This document shows, piece by piece, positions 25,304 to 34,810 of a DNA stretch of 64,000 nt. The stretch's first letter is position 1. Every line of letters starts with the position of its first letter. The DNA lies in NCBI RefSeq assembly GCF_024539675.1, contig NZ_JAHHIT010000043.1, forward strand, positions 32,785-96,784, in the 5' to 3' direction. The DNA comes from Streptomyces hilarionis (GTDB taxonomy: Bacteria > Actinomycetota > Actinomycetes > Streptomycetales > Streptomycetaceae). The translations under genes and the position numbers were made by a program. The notes under the pieces are model-generated. The model made no database searches, was not told the DNA's origin, and worked only from the letters and a program-made list of their open reading frames with translations.

Positions 25304-27709
25304 GTGGCCGAGGCGGCAGACTTTCCGGGGATGACTCCCTCACCTGCCCGCCGGTGGCTGCGGCGCACCGGAGCACTGCTCGCGGGAGCGCCCCTGCTGG
25401 CGGGTCTCCTCCAGCTGCCCGCCGCCCCCGCACAGGCCGCCGAACAGGCCGGTGTCAAGGAGGCCTCCGACGCGGGCACGGTCGCCGTCGCGGTCGACTC
25501 GCTCAGCCCCAGCGCCCCGGCCGACGGAGACACCCTGACGGTCTCGGGCACGGTCACCAACAACGGCAAGCAAGCGGTCACGGCCGCCCACGTGGATTTG
25601 CAGGTGGGGGACGCCCTCGCCACCCGCTCGGCGATCGACCGGGCCTCCAGGCGGGCGGGCTCCCTCCCCGCGGACGACGGCGTCACGGTCGGCGGCAAGT
25701 ACGTCGCCAAGTTCGCCAAGCTCACGCCCGGCGTGGCCCAGCACTTCAGCATCTCCGTCCCCGTCGACAAGCTCGATCTCGGCAAGGCCGGCGTCTACCC
25801 GCTGGGGGTCTCCCTGTCCGGCGAGACGTCCGCGCAGCCGTGGGACCGGGTCCTGGGCGTACAGCGCACCTTCCTCCCGTGGCAGGACGGCGAGGCGGAC
25901 ACCAGGACGCCGACGACCGTGCTGTGGCCGCTGATGTCCACCGTGCACATGACGGCGGAGACCGGCTCGAACGCCCAGCAGACTCCCGTCTTCCTCAACG
26001 AGGACCTGGCCAAGGAGATCGCCCCGGGCGGCCGCCTGGACCAGATGCTGGCCCTCGGCAAGCAGCTCGACGTCACCTGGGTGATCGACCCGGACCTGCT
26101 GGCGTCCGTCGACGCCATGACCGGCAGCTACCGCATCCGGGGCGCGGGCGACACCACCACGGCCGGCACCCAGCAGGCGGTCGCCAAGCAGTGGCTCGAC
26201 GAGCTCCAGAGCGCGGTCACGGGCAAGGAGGTCGTCGCGCTGCCCTTCGCCGACCCCGACCTGGCCTCGCTGGCGCACAACGGAACCGGCGTCGCCGGCT
26301 CCCTGAGCCAGCTCAAGGAAGCCACCGACGTCGCCGCCACCACGGTGGAGACGGTGCTCCACGTGACCCCGAGCACCGACTTCGCCTGGCCGGTGGACGG
26401 CGCCGTCGATCCGTCGATCGTCAAGGTCGCCACCTCCGCCGGCGCCGACAAGGTCATCGCCCGCGGTGACAGCCTCGCCGAGACCGGCGACCTCTCCTAC
26501 ACCCCCTCCGCGGCCCGCCCCATCGGCGGCGGCACCACGGCCGTGGTCGCGGACTCGTGGCTGTCCACGGTCTTCGAGGGCGACTTGACGAAGGCCTCGG
26601 CGTCCACCCTCGCCGTGCAGGAGTTCCTGGCGCAGAGCCTGGAACTGAACCTCCAGACGGACAAGCAGCGCAGCATCGTCGTCGCCCCCCAGCGCATGCC
26701 GACCGCGGACCAGGCCCGCACGCTCGCGCAGGCCGTCACGCAGCTCCAGGGCGGGACCTGGTCGCAGCCCCAGCAGCTCACCGCGGCCGCCAAGGCGAAG
26801 CCCGACCCGGCCGCCAACACGAAGGTGCCGTCCAGGGCGGACTATCCGGCGTCGCTGCGCAAGCGGGAGCTGCCCCGCTCCGCCTTCGAGGAGATCGCCG
26901 ACACCCAGGACAAGCTCGACAACTTCAAGGTGATCCTCGCCAACGAGGCACGGGTCGTGACCCCCTTCGGGCGGGCCATAAACCGGGAGACGTCCACGTC
27001 CTGGCGGGGTCGCAGCGCCGCGGCGAGCGCGTTCCGCGCGAGCGTGCGGGCGTATCTGGACACACTGGCCGGGCAGGTCAAGCTGATCGACAAGTCGGAG
27101 ACCAAGCTCTCCGGCCGCAGCGCCACGATCCCGGTGACGGTGCAGAACAACCTGGTGCAGGGAGTGGACCACCTGGTCCTGCGGCTCACCTCCACGAACC
27201 AGACGCGCCTGGAGATCTCCGGCGAGCCCTACGCGGAGCAGCGGATCACGGTCTCCGGCGGCCACACCACGACAGTGAAGTTCAGCACGTCCGCCAAGGT
27301 CAACGGCCAGACGACGGTGATCGCCCAGCTGTACACCGAGGACGGCCAGGAGTACGGGGCGCCGGTCACCTTCGACGTGAAGGTCACCGAGATCACCGCC
27401 ACCGTGATGCTGGTCATCGGCGGCGGCGTGCTGCTCCTGGTGCTGGCCGGCTTCCGCATGTACACCCAGCGCAAGCGTGCCGCCGCCCGCCGGGCCGAAG
27501 AACCCGAGGACGCCGACGAGAACGACCCCGGCGAGGGCGACGAGCCCGCGGACGACCCGCAGGATCCCGCGGGGCCCCGGGACCGTCACAGTGGAGAGTC
27601 CGGCCCGTCGGCCGGGGCAGACGACCATGAGCAGGCGAGTGACGAGAGTCCGGACACCGAAGCGGAAAACGCAGACCCGTCCGGCACGGGTGAGAGAGTG
27701 GACCGTTGA
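25304..27709 (+). CDS. DUF6049-type secreted, membrane-anchored protein
   Basis: 801 residues. A signal peptide with twin Arg and a hydrophobic run (about 16-45, ending APAQAAEQ) is followed by a beta-rich extracellular region (CARDB-like VDSLSPSAPADGDTLTVSGTVTN at about 65-90), a large alpha/beta domain, and a single transmembrane helix near residue 700 with a highly acidic 80-residue cytoplasmic tail. The family (DUF6049) is conserved upstream of murJ in actinobacteria. Location and partners suggest a cell-envelope role, but no activity is known. The start is a GTG. It lies 46 nt before murJ and is likely co-transcribed with it. Confidence 0.85.
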   Translation: MAEAADFPGMTPSPARRWLRRTGALLAGAPLLAGLLQLPAAPAQAAEQAGVKEASDAGTVAVAVDSLSPSAPADGDTLTVSGTVTNNGKQAVTAAHVDLQVGDALATRSAIDRASRRAGSLPADDGVTVGGKYVAKFAKLTPGVAQHFSISVPVDKLDLGKAGVYPLGVSLSGETSAQPWDRVLGVQRTFLPWQDGEADTRTPTTVLWPLMSTVHMTAETGSNAQQTPVFLNEDLAKEIAPGGRLDQMLALGKQLDVTWVIDPDLLASVDAMTGSYRIRGAGDTTTAGTQQAVAKQWLDELQSAVTGKEVVALPFADPDLASLAHNGTGVAGSLSQLKEATDVAATTVETVLHVTPSTDFAWPVDGAVDPSIVKVATSAGADKVIARGDSLAETGDLSYTPSAARPIGGGTTAVVADSWLSTVFEGDLTKASASTLAVQEFLAQSLELNLQTDKQRSIVVAPQRMPTADQARTLAQAVTQLQGGTWSQPQQLTAAAKAKPDPAANTKVPSRADYPASLRKRELPRSAFEEIADTQDKLDNFKVILANEARVVTPFGRAINRETSTSWRGRSAAASAFRASVRAYLDTLAGQVKLIDKSETKLSGRSATIPVTVQNNLVQGVDHLVLRLTSTNQTRLEISGEPYAEQRITVSGGHTTTVKFSTSAKVNGQTTVIAQLYTEDGQEYGAPVTFDVKVTEITATVMLVIGGGVLLLVLAGFRMYTQRKRAAARRAEEPEDADENDPGEGDEPADDPQDPAGPRDRHSGESGPSAGADDHEQASDESPDTEAENADPSGTGERVDR

Positions 27710-27754
27710 GGATGTCGTGGCCGGTGGGCCCGGGACGATGAGGTGGGGTAAGCC

Positions 27755-30037
27755 ATGAACGCGCCGTACGACGGTGACCGCGGCCGGGCCGCGGGCGGCT
27801 CGGGGCGCCCCGAGGGCCCGCCGCCCGAGCAGGGCCAGGTGCCGCCGCAGCACCCCGCGGACATGTATCTCCAGGACGCCTACGACCAGGACCCCTACCG
27901 GGCCCAGGACCTCACCGCGCAGGACCCGGTCGCCGAGGCGCTCTACGACCGCGCGGCGCACCCGCCGCCGCCCCCGGGCGCTCATGAGCCGTCTCAGCCC
28001 CTGTACGGCCGGCCGCCGCAGTCCCCGTACGCCCCCGACCCTCATGTGTGGGCCCAGACCCCCGCGCCCGAGCCGGAGGGCCCCACGCAGTACCTCCCGT
28101 ACGGCGACGACCCCCGCACCACCCAGTTCGTGGGCGTGGACGACCTGGTCACGCACTCCGGCGAGCAGCAGCACCAGCCGGACGCCTTCGCCCACCTGTT
28201 CCGCGACCAGCAGCAGAGCGCCCCCCGGCCGTCGGCGGAGTCGGCGGCCGTGCCCGGTCCGGCCCAGCCGCCGGGAGCGCACGGAGCGCCGCAGCAGTAC
28301 CAGGCTCCGGTGGCCGCCACGCCCGCCGACGACCAGACCATGAACCTCACCGCCACGCCCGACGCGGCGCCGCCCCCGGCCGCCGCTCCGCCCGCGCCCA
28401 AGAAGGGCGGGCGCGCGTCCGGGCTGCTGAAGTCCAGCGCCGTCATGGCGGCGGGCACGATGGTCTCCCGTCTGACGGGCTTCGTCCGTTCCGCGCTGAT
28501 CGTCTCCGCGCTGGGCGTGGGCCTGCTCGGCGACACCTTCCAGGTGGCCTACCAGCTGCCGACGATGATCTACATCCTGACCGTCGGCGGCGGACTCAAC
28601 TCCGTCTTCGTGCCGCAGCTCGTGCGCGCCATGAAGGAGGACGAGGACGGCGGCGAGGCCTACGCCAACCGTCTGCTCACCCTCGTCATGGTGGCGCTGG
28701 GCCTGCTCACGGTCGCCGCGATCGCCGCGGCCCCCGTCCTGATCCGCCTCCTGTCGGACTCGGTCGCCAGCAACCCGGCGGCCAACGACGTCGGCGTCAC
28801 GTTCGTCCGCTACTTCCTGCCCTCGATCTTCTTCATGGGCGTCCACGTGGTGATGGGTCAGATCCTCAACGCGCGCGGAAAGTTCGGCGCGATGATGTGG
28901 ACCCCCGTCCTGAACAACATCGTCATCATCGTGACGCTGGGCATGTTCATCTGGGTCTACGGCACCGCCGCCGACTCCGGCATGAAGGTCACGAGCATCC
29001 CGCCGGAGGGTGAGCGGCTCCTCGGCATCGGGATCCTGCTCGGCCTGGTCGTGCAGGCCCTCGCGATGATCCCGTACCTGCGCGAGACCGGGTTCCGGCT
29101 GCGGCTGCGCTTCGACTGGCGGGGCCACGGCCTGGGCAAGGCCGCGACGCTCGCCAAGTGGACCGTCCTGTTCGTCCTGGCCAACCAGGCCGGCGCGCTC
29201 GTCGTGACCCAGCTGTCCACGTCGGCCGGCAAGGACTCGCCGGTCGACGGCACGGGCTTCGCCGCCTACGCCAACGCCCAGCTGATCTGGGGCCTGCCGC
29301 AGGCCATCATCACCGTCTCCCTGATGGCCGCGCTGCTGCCCCGCATCTCGCGCTCGGCCGCCGAGGGCGACGGCGGCGCGGTCCGCGACGACATCTCCCA
29401 GGGCCTGCGCACCACGGCCGTGGCGATCGTGCCGATCGCCTTCGGCTTCCTCGCCCTCGGCATCCCGATGTGCACGCTGATCTTCGGTTCCTCGGGCACC
29501 GGCGAGGCCACGAACATGGGCTTCATGCTGATGGCCTTCGGCCTCGGCCTGATCCCCTACTCCGTGCAGTACGTCGTCCTGCGCGCCTTCTACGCCTACG
29601 AAGACACCCGCACCCCCTTCTACAACACGGTCATCGTGGCCGCGGTCAACGCGGGCGCCTCGGCGGTCTGCTACTTCGTCCTGCCCGCCCGCTGGGCCGT
29701 GGTCGGCATGGCGGCCTCCTACGGTCTCGCGTACGCCATCGGCGTCGGCGTCGCCTGGAACCGGCTCCGCAAGCGGCTCGACGGCGACCTCGACGGCTCC
29801 CACGTCCTGCGCACGTACGCCCGTCTGTGCATCGCCTCCGTGCCCGCCGCCCTGATCAGCGGCGCGGCCTGCTACGGCATCGGACACAGCCTGGGCCAGG
29901 GCGTTCTCGGCTCCTTCGCCGCGCTGCTGGCCGGCGGGGCGCTTCTGCTGGGCGTCTTCTTCCTCGCCGCCCGCAGAATGCGCATCGAGGAGCTCAACTC
30001 GCTGGTCGGCATGGTCCGCGGCCGCCTGGGGCGCTAG
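27755..30037 (+). CDS. murJ: Lipid II flippase MurJ (MviN) with long disordered N-terminus
   Basis: 760 residues. A Pro/Gln/Tyr/Asp-rich disordered cytoplasmic region (1-220) precedes the MOP-superfamily core of 14 or so helices starting KSSAVMAAGTMVSRLTGFVRSALIVSALG. The conserved Arg residues of the first helices, QVAYQLPTMIYILTVGGGLNSVFVPQLVR and the central NLNARGKFG-like GQILNARGKFGAMMW region are MurJ-typical. It moves lipid II across the membrane. In mycobacteria the protein is fused to a pseudokinase domain; here a separate pseudokinase gene follows. Confidence 0.95.
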   Translation: MNAPYDGDRGRAAGGSGRPEGPPPEQGQVPPQHPADMYLQDAYDQDPYRAQDLTAQDPVAEALYDRAAHPPPPPGAHEPSQPLYGRPPQSPYAPDPHVWAQTPAPEPEGPTQYLPYGDDPRTTQFVGVDDLVTHSGEQQHQPDAFAHLFRDQQQSAPRPSAESAAVPGPAQPPGAHGAPQQYQAPVAATPADDQTMNLTATPDAAPPPAAAPPAPKKGGRASGLLKSSAVMAAGTMVSRLTGFVRSALIVSALGVGLLGDTFQVAYQLPTMIYILTVGGGLNSVFVPQLVRAMKEDEDGGEAYANRLLTLVMVALGLLTVAAIAAAPVLIRLLSDSVASNPAANDVGVTFVRYFLPSIFFMGVHVVMGQILNARGKFGAMMWTPVLNNIVIIVTLGMFIWVYGTAADSGMKVTSIPPEGERLLGIGILLGLVVQALAMIPYLRETGFRLRLRFDWRGHGLGKAATLAKWTVLFVLANQAGALVVTQLSTSAGKDSPVDGTGFAAYANAQLIWGLPQAIITVSLMAALLPRISRSAAEGDGGAVRDDISQGLRTTAVAIVPIAFGFLALGIPMCTLIFGSSGTGEATNMGFMLMAFGLGLIPYSVQYVVLRAFYAYEDTRTPFYNTVIVAAVNAGASAVCYFVLPARWAVVGMAASYGLAYAIGVGVAWNRLRKRLDGDLDGSHVLRTYARLCIASVPAALISGAACYGIGHSLGQGVLGSFAALLAGGALLLGVFFLAARRMRIEELNSLVGMVRGRLGR

Positions 30038-30229
30038 AGATCACCGGCGGACCAGGTCCGAGAAAGGAGCGCCGCCTGTTGAACGAAGGTGAGCGAGGGG
30101 CAGTCGCACAACCATCGTTCGCCGCCGTGTGTCGTGCATAGCGGCGGACTGTGGGCACAATTGGGTTCGGCGTCGGACGGCGCGCACGAGGTCGCACGGC
30201 GCGCACTGAATGGGGAGGCAGGAACGACG

Positions 30230-31945
30230 GTGGCGGAACGGAGCACAGCTGCCGTCGACGTGGCAGACAACAGCGGTGACGAACCGCTGACCGCACAAGC
30301 GGACCAGTCCACGGCCGACGGGGTGGTCAAGAACCGGGAGCAGGACACGGACACCGACGAGGCACAGGGGAGTGGCGGGACGGAACGTCCCGGGAAGGCC
30401 TCACCGCCGGAACTGCACAGCGGCCACAAGCTCGCCAGACGCTACCGTCTCGAAGAGTGCGTCACCCGTCTGGACGGTTTCAGCAGTTGGCGGGCCGTCG
30501 ACGAGAAACTCCGCCGTGCCGTGGGCGTGCATGTCCTGCCCGCGGACCACACCCGGGCCCGCTCGGTACTGGCCGCGGCGCGCTCCTCGGCGCTGCTCGG
30601 TGATCCCCGGTTCGTCCAGGTGCTGGACGCCGTCGAGGAGAACGACCTCGTCTACGTCGTCCACGAGTGGCTGCCCGACGCCACCGAGCTGACCGCCTTG
30701 CTCGCACCCGGTCCGCTGGAGCCGCACGACGCCTACCAGATGGTCAGTCAGATCGCCTCCGCCATGGCCGCGGCCCACCGGGAGGGCCTGGCGCATCTGC
30801 GGCTCAACCCCAACGCCGTGCTGCGGACCTCCTCGGGGCAGTGGCGCATCCGCGGCCTCGCCGTGAACGCCGCCCTGCGCGGCATCTCCACCGACGTCCC
30901 GCAGCGCACCGACACCGAGGCGATCGGCGCGCTGCTGTACGCGGCGCTCACCCAGCGCTGGCCGTACGAGAACGACGCCTACGGCCTGTCCGGGCTGCCG
31001 AAGGACGTCGGGCTGATCGCCCCCGACCAGGTGCGCGCCGGCGTCCATCGGGGCCTGTCGGAGCTGTCCATGCGCGCGCTGGTCAACGACGGCGCGACCG
31101 CCTCCCGGCACGAGGCCGCCTGCACCACGCCGGAAGAGCTGGTGAAGGCCATCGGTGAGATGCCGCGCATCAGGCCGCCGGAGCCCTCGTTCACCGCGCC
31201 TCCGGAGTACCAGCGCACCACGTACCAGCAGGGCACCTACGGTCGGCCGGCGCCTCACCCGGGCGCCACGCAGGCCGTGCCGACGCCTCCGCCGCCGCTG
31301 CAGAGCCGTACCGGCAGGGCCCTGAAGTGGGCGGTCTCCGCCCTCCTCATCGCCGCGCTCGGCCTCGGCAGCTGGCAGCTCGCGGACGCCCTGATGGACC
31401 GGAGCAACTCCGACGACCCCAACCAGACGCAGACGACGGACGAGGGCGACAAGAACAGCGCGGTGCCCAAGCCCGTCCGGCCCCTGAAGATCGTCGACGC
31501 CGCCGAGTACTACCCGGACGGCAATGCACAGCACCCCGATGATGCCAAGCTCACCTACGACGGCAACGGCGACACGTACTGGCGCTCGCGCTCCTTCGAC
31601 GCGGGGCCCCGTCTCGCGCCGTACAAGCAGGGCGTGGGCATCGTCTACGACCTGGGCTCGGAGCAGACCGTCTCGACGGCGTCGATAGGGCTCTACTACG
31701 AGGGCGCGTACACCGCCGCGTCGCTGTACGCGGCCGACTCGCTGTCGTCCTCGGCGCCCCTGGAGTCCATGAAGAAGATCGCCGGGGCCCGGACGTCGGG
31801 CGGAGAACTCAAGATCTCCGCCAAAACACCGGTGAAGACGCGGTACGTTCTCCTCTGGATCACCGCCGCGCCGCACGCGCCGGGCGACCAGTACAGCGAC
31901 CCCGGATATAAGCAGGCCGTCACCGATGTGAAGTTCACGGGCTGA
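30230..31945 (+). CDS. Membrane pseudokinase downstream of murJ
   Basis: 571 residues. The cytoplasmic half (about 68-300) has a protein-kinase-like fold in which key residues are lost: the beta3 Lys is absent (VGVHVLPAD), the catalytic loop reads HLRLNPNAV instead of H-R-D-x-K-x-x-N, and the DFG position reads IRGL. It should therefore not be an active kinase. One transmembrane helix (about 365-390) leads to an extracellular beta domain of discoidin/galactose-binding type (about 425-571). The mycobacterial MurJ-linked pseudokinase binds the FHA protein FhaA when phosphorylated by PknB; a similar signalling role is inferred. GTG 30230 has GGGGAGG at good spacing; GTG 30089 lacks one. Confidence 0.85.
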   Translation: MAERSTAAVDVADNSGDEPLTAQADQSTADGVVKNREQDTDTDEAQGSGGTERPGKASPPELHSGHKLARRYRLEECVTRLDGFSSWRAVDEKLRRAVGVHVLPADHTRARSVLAAARSSALLGDPRFVQVLDAVEENDLVYVVHEWLPDATELTALLAPGPLEPHDAYQMVSQIASAMAAAHREGLAHLRLNPNAVLRTSSGQWRIRGLAVNAALRGISTDVPQRTDTEAIGALLYAALTQRWPYENDAYGLSGLPKDVGLIAPDQVRAGVHRGLSELSMRALVNDGATASRHEAACTTPEELVKAIGEMPRIRPPEPSFTAPPEYQRTTYQQGTYGRPAPHPGATQAVPTPPPPLQSRTGRALKWAVSALLIAALGLGSWQLADALMDRSNSDDPNQTQTTDEGDKNSAVPKPVRPLKIVDAAEYYPDGNAQHPDDAKLTYDGNGDTYWRSRSFDAGPRLAPYKQGVGIVYDLGSEQTVSTASIGLYYEGAYTAASLYAADSLSSSAPLESMKKIAGARTSGGELKISAKTPVKTRYVLLWITAAPHAPGDQYSDPGYKQAVTDVKFTG

Positions 31946-31971
31946 CGTCTCACCGGAGGGGGAGGAGGCCC

Positions 31972-32697
31972 ATGACGGACGACGCCGCGCACGAGGCGGT
32001 GAGCGACCAGGACCTCCTCACCCGCCACGTCGAGGGTGACCCCGACGCCTTCGGTGAGCTCGTGCGACGTCACCGCGACCGGCTGTGGGCGGTGGCCCTG
32101 CGCACGCTGGGAGACCGCGAGGAAGCCGCTGACGCCGTCCAGGACGCCCTCGTCTCCGCCTACCGGGCCGCCCACACCTTCCGCGGCCAGTCCGCCGTCA
32201 CGACCTGGCTGCATCGCATCACGGTGAACGCGTGCCTGGACCGGGCCCGCAAGGCAGCCTCCCGCAAGACCTCTCCGGTCGACGACACCGAGCGTCTGGA
32301 GAAGCTCCTCGAACCTCACGAGTCGGCGGCCGCGCCGGCAGAACGCAATGACGTGCACCGCCAGCTCCTCGAAGCGCTGGGCACACTCCCGCCCGACCAA
32401 CGGGCCGCTCTCGTCCTCGTGGACATGCAGGGCTATCCGGTCGCCGAGGCCGCCCGCGTGCTCGACGTCCCGACCGGGACGGTGAAGAGCCGCTGTGCCC
32501 GGGGCAGAGCCAAACTGCTGCCCCTGCTCACCCACCTGCGGCCCGAAGGTTCGGGGGACGCAAGACAAGGCGGCACAGGACGGAACCGAGCGCAGGAGCC
32601 ATCCGTCCCACCGGCAGCGGGCCTTCGAAGCGAGGGACCGGACAACGCCGGGACAGGCGATTCAGCTGCTGTGAAGGGCGGAGGTGGGCGAGCGTGA
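31972..32697 (+). CDS. sigM: ECF sigma factor SigM
   Basis: 241 residues. Region 2 (DAFGELVRRHRDRLWAVALRTLGDREEAADAVQDALVSAYR, about 24-64) and region 4 (LPPDQRAALVLVDMQGYPVAEAARVLDVPTGTVKSRCARGRAKL, about 140-185) are complete. The C-terminal 55 residues are an unstructured extension. It directs RNA polymerase to stress promoters and is held by the anti-sigma factor encoded next, whose start overlaps its stop by 4 nt. Placement between the murJ pseudokinase gene and trxBA matches S. coelicolor sigM as I recall it. Confidence 0.93.
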   Translation: MTDDAAHEAVSDQDLLTRHVEGDPDAFGELVRRHRDRLWAVALRTLGDREEAADAVQDALVSAYRAAHTFRGQSAVTTWLHRITVNACLDRARKAASRKTSPVDDTERLEKLLEPHESAAAPAERNDVHRQLLEALGTLPPDQRAALVLVDMQGYPVAEAARVLDVPTGTVKSRCARGRAKLLPLLTHLRPEGSGDARQGGTGRNRAQEPSVPPAAGLRSEGPDNAGTGDSAAVKGGGGRA

Positions 32698-33620
32698 CAT
32701 CGACGACGGACATGACCGGGCACCCGGACGTCACGGAGATCTCCGACCTCACCGAGGGTCTGCTCACCCCCGAACGAAGCGTGACCGTACGTCGCCATCT
32801 GGATGCCTGCGACCTGTGCGCCGACGTCCACGCCTCGCTGGAGGAGATCCGCGGCCTGCTGTGCGACCTTCCCGGCCCACCCCGCATGCCGGACGATGTC
32901 GCCCGCCGCATCGACGCAGCACTGGCGGCCGAGGCCTTGCTGAACGCCACGGCGCCGGACAGTGAGAGCGCCCGCGAGGCCGTCGCCGCAGACGCCGCCG
33001 ACACCGACGAGACCGCTGCCTCCGATGAGACCGCTGTTTCACGTGAAACAGCGACGATTGCGGAGCGACCCTCAGGACGGCCCCGCGCCACCACCACCGG
33101 GCCGGGGCGCAAGAATCGCCAGACCCGAAGGCCGGGCAACCGCCGCAAGGTGGCGGTTCTCGGTGCGGTCTTCACCGCTGCGGCACTGGGACTCGGCTCG
33201 GTCCTGGTGTCCTCCCTCACGGGCGGCGGGACCTCCGGCAGTGCCGCCCACCAGTCCACGGCGCCTGACACCTTCTCCGCGAGCAGACTGGAGAGCCAGG
33301 TCACCGATCTCCTGGCCAAGGCCGGCGGCTCTCGTTCGCCGTCCAGCATGGGCGTCAAGGGCGGAGCCGACAGTCAGACACCGAAGATCCTGCGGCAGCC
33401 CACGGTCCCCCCTTGCGTGCAGAAGGGCATCAAACGCGACGAAGCCGCCCTCGCCACGGAACCGGGCAGGTACAAGGGGACGGACGCCGTGCTGGTCGTG
33501 CTGCCCGGCGCCAAGGACAGCACGCGGGTCGACGCCTACATCATGGACACGGCCTGTGTGGATCATCCGTCGTCGGGTCCGGCCAGGGTTCTGCTGACGA
33601 CCTCGTACGCCCGCCGCTGA
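32694..33620 (+). CDS. rsmA: Anti-sigma factor RsmA (SigM regulator)
   Basis: 308 residues. The N-terminal anti-sigma domain has H-x3-C-x2-C (HLDACDLC, residues about 35-42). In S. coelicolor RsmA is reported to bind a [2Fe-2S] cluster, and cysteines of this region are likely ligands. An Ala/Asp/Glu linker (about 85-150) contains Val-Ser-Arg-Glu-Thr encoded by an exact parS site. One transmembrane helix follows (VAVLGAVFTAAALGLGSVLVS), then a mostly polar extracellular domain with two cysteines (VPPCVQKG, DTACVDHP). The GTG start overlaps the sigM stop, indicating translational coupling. Confidence 0.9.
   Translation: MTSTTDMTGHPDVTEISDLTEGLLTPERSVTVRRHLDACDLCADVHASLEEIRGLLCDLPGPPRMPDDVARRIDAALAAEALLNATAPDSESAREAVAADAADTDETAASDETAVSRETATIAERPSGRPRATTTGPGRKNRQTRRPGNRRKVAVLGAVFTAAALGLGSVLVSSLTGGGTSGSAAHQSTAPDTFSASRLESQVTDLLAKAGGSRSPSSMGVKGGADSQTPKILRQPTVPPCVQKGIKRDEAALATEPGRYKGTDAVLVVLPGAKDSTRVDAYIMDTACVDHPSSGPARVLLTTSYARR
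33036..33049. other. parS: parS site within rsmA coding sequence
   Basis: Exact GTTTCACGTGAAAC, symmetric over 33032-33053. It is read in the frame giving Val-Ser-Arg-Glu-Thr in the linker before the membrane helix. Confidence 0.94.
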
Positions 33621-33704
33621 CGCAGCCGGGCTTCACCCCGTTCTCCCGCGGTCCCCACGTGGCGTCCCACACGACGTCCCCCCTTCGTGTGCCCGGACAC
33701 AGCG

Positions 33705-33730
33705 GGAATGTACGCCCCTTAGGATCCGTT
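33705..33730 (+). promoter_or_regulatory. SigR-type promoter of trxBA
   Basis: GGAAT (33705-33709) and GTT (33728-33730) are separated by 18 nt, matching the SigR consensus GGAAY-N18-19-GTT. trxBA is an established SigR target in S. coelicolor, induced by disulphide stress. It lies about 70 nt upstream of the trxB start. Confidence 0.82.
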
Positions 33731-33798
33731 GGGTGGGGTGAGAGTCCGAAGAGGCTCCCCCGGTCGACCGACGCTGTCCAGAGACGAGGAAACAAGCC

Positions 33799-34767
33799 GT
33801 GAGCGACGTCCGTAACGTGATCATCATCGGCTCCGGGCCCGCCGGCTACACCGCGGCCCTCTACACCGCGCGCGCCTCGCTGAAGCCGCTGGTGTTCGAA
33901 GGCGCCGTCACCGCGGGCGGCGCACTGATGAACACCACCGAGGTCGAGAACTTCCCCGGCTTCCAGGACGGCATCATGGGCCCCGAGCTCATGGACAACA
34001 TGCGCGCCCAGGCCGAGCGTTTCGGCGCCGAGCTGATCCCGGACGACATCGTCTCCGTCGACCTCAGCGGTGAGATCAAGACCGTCACGGACACCGCCGG
34101 CACGGTCCACCGCGCCAAGGCCGTCATCGTGACCACCGGATCCCAGCACCGCAAGCTCGGTCTGCCGAACGAGGACGCCCTCTCCGGCCGCGGAGTCTCC
34201 TGGTGTGCCACCTGTGACGGCTTCTTCTTCAAGGACCAGGACATCGCCGTCATCGGTGGCGGTGACACCGCCATGGAGGAGGCCACCTTCCTCTCCCGGT
34301 TCGCCAAGTCCGTGACGATCGTCCACCGCCGGGACACCCTGCGCGCCTCCAAGGCGATGCAGGAGCGCGCCTTCGCCGACCCGAAGATCAAGTTCATCTG
34401 GGACAGCGAGGTCGCGGAGATCCAGGGCGACCCGAAGCTGGCCGGACTGAAGCTGCGCAACCTCAAGACCGGTGAGCTCTCGGACCTGCCGGTCACCGGC
34501 CTGTTCATCGCGATCGGCCACGACCCGCGCACCGAGCTCTTCAAGGGGCAGCTCGACCTCGACGAGGAGGGTTACCTGAAGGTCGCCGCGCCCTCCACCC
34601 GGACGAACGTGACCGGCGTCTTCGCCGCCGGCGACGTGGTGGACCACACCTACCGTCAGGCCATCACCGCGGCCGGCACCGGCTGCTCCTCCGCTCTCGA
34701 CGCCGAGCGCTACCTCGCCGCCCTCGCGGACGAGGAGCAGGCCGAGCCCGAGAAGACCTCCGTCTGA
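33799..34767 (+). CDS. trxB: Thioredoxin reductase
   Basis: 322 residues. FAD-binding GSGPAG (11-16), redox-active C136-A-T-C139, NADPH-binding GGGDTA (about 153-158) and the second FAD motif [23 protein letters not shown] near the C-terminus are intact. It reduces thioredoxin with NADPH in the cytoplasm. The start at 33799 is a GTG with GAGGAAA upstream. trxA follows 43 nt later in the same SigR-driven operon. Confidence 0.97.
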   Translation: MSDVRNVIIIGSGPAGYTAALYTARASLKPLVFEGAVTAGGALMNTTEVENFPGFQDGIMGPELMDNMRAQAERFGAELIPDDIVSVDLSGEIKTVTDTAGTVHRAKAVIVTTGSQHRKLGLPNEDALSGRGVSWCATCDGFFFKDQDIAVIGGGDTAMEEATFLSRFAKSVTIVHRRDTLRASKAMQERAFADPKIKFIWDSEVAEIQGDPKLAGLKLRNLKTGELSDLPVTGLFIAIGHDPRTELFKGQLDLDEEGYLKVAAPSTRTNVTGVFAAGDVVDHTYRQAITAAGTGCSSALDAERYLAALADEEQAEPEKTSV

Positions 34768-34810
34768 CCCCCTCTCTCCCGCCCCACGCACAAGAATGAA
34801 GGAGCCCCCT

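Noticed and set aside
25340..29887. A 1,515-codon minus-strand frame opposite the DUF6049 gene and murJ
   Set aside because: Same cause: antisense of strongly biased coding DNA, with no recognisable domain or ribosome site.
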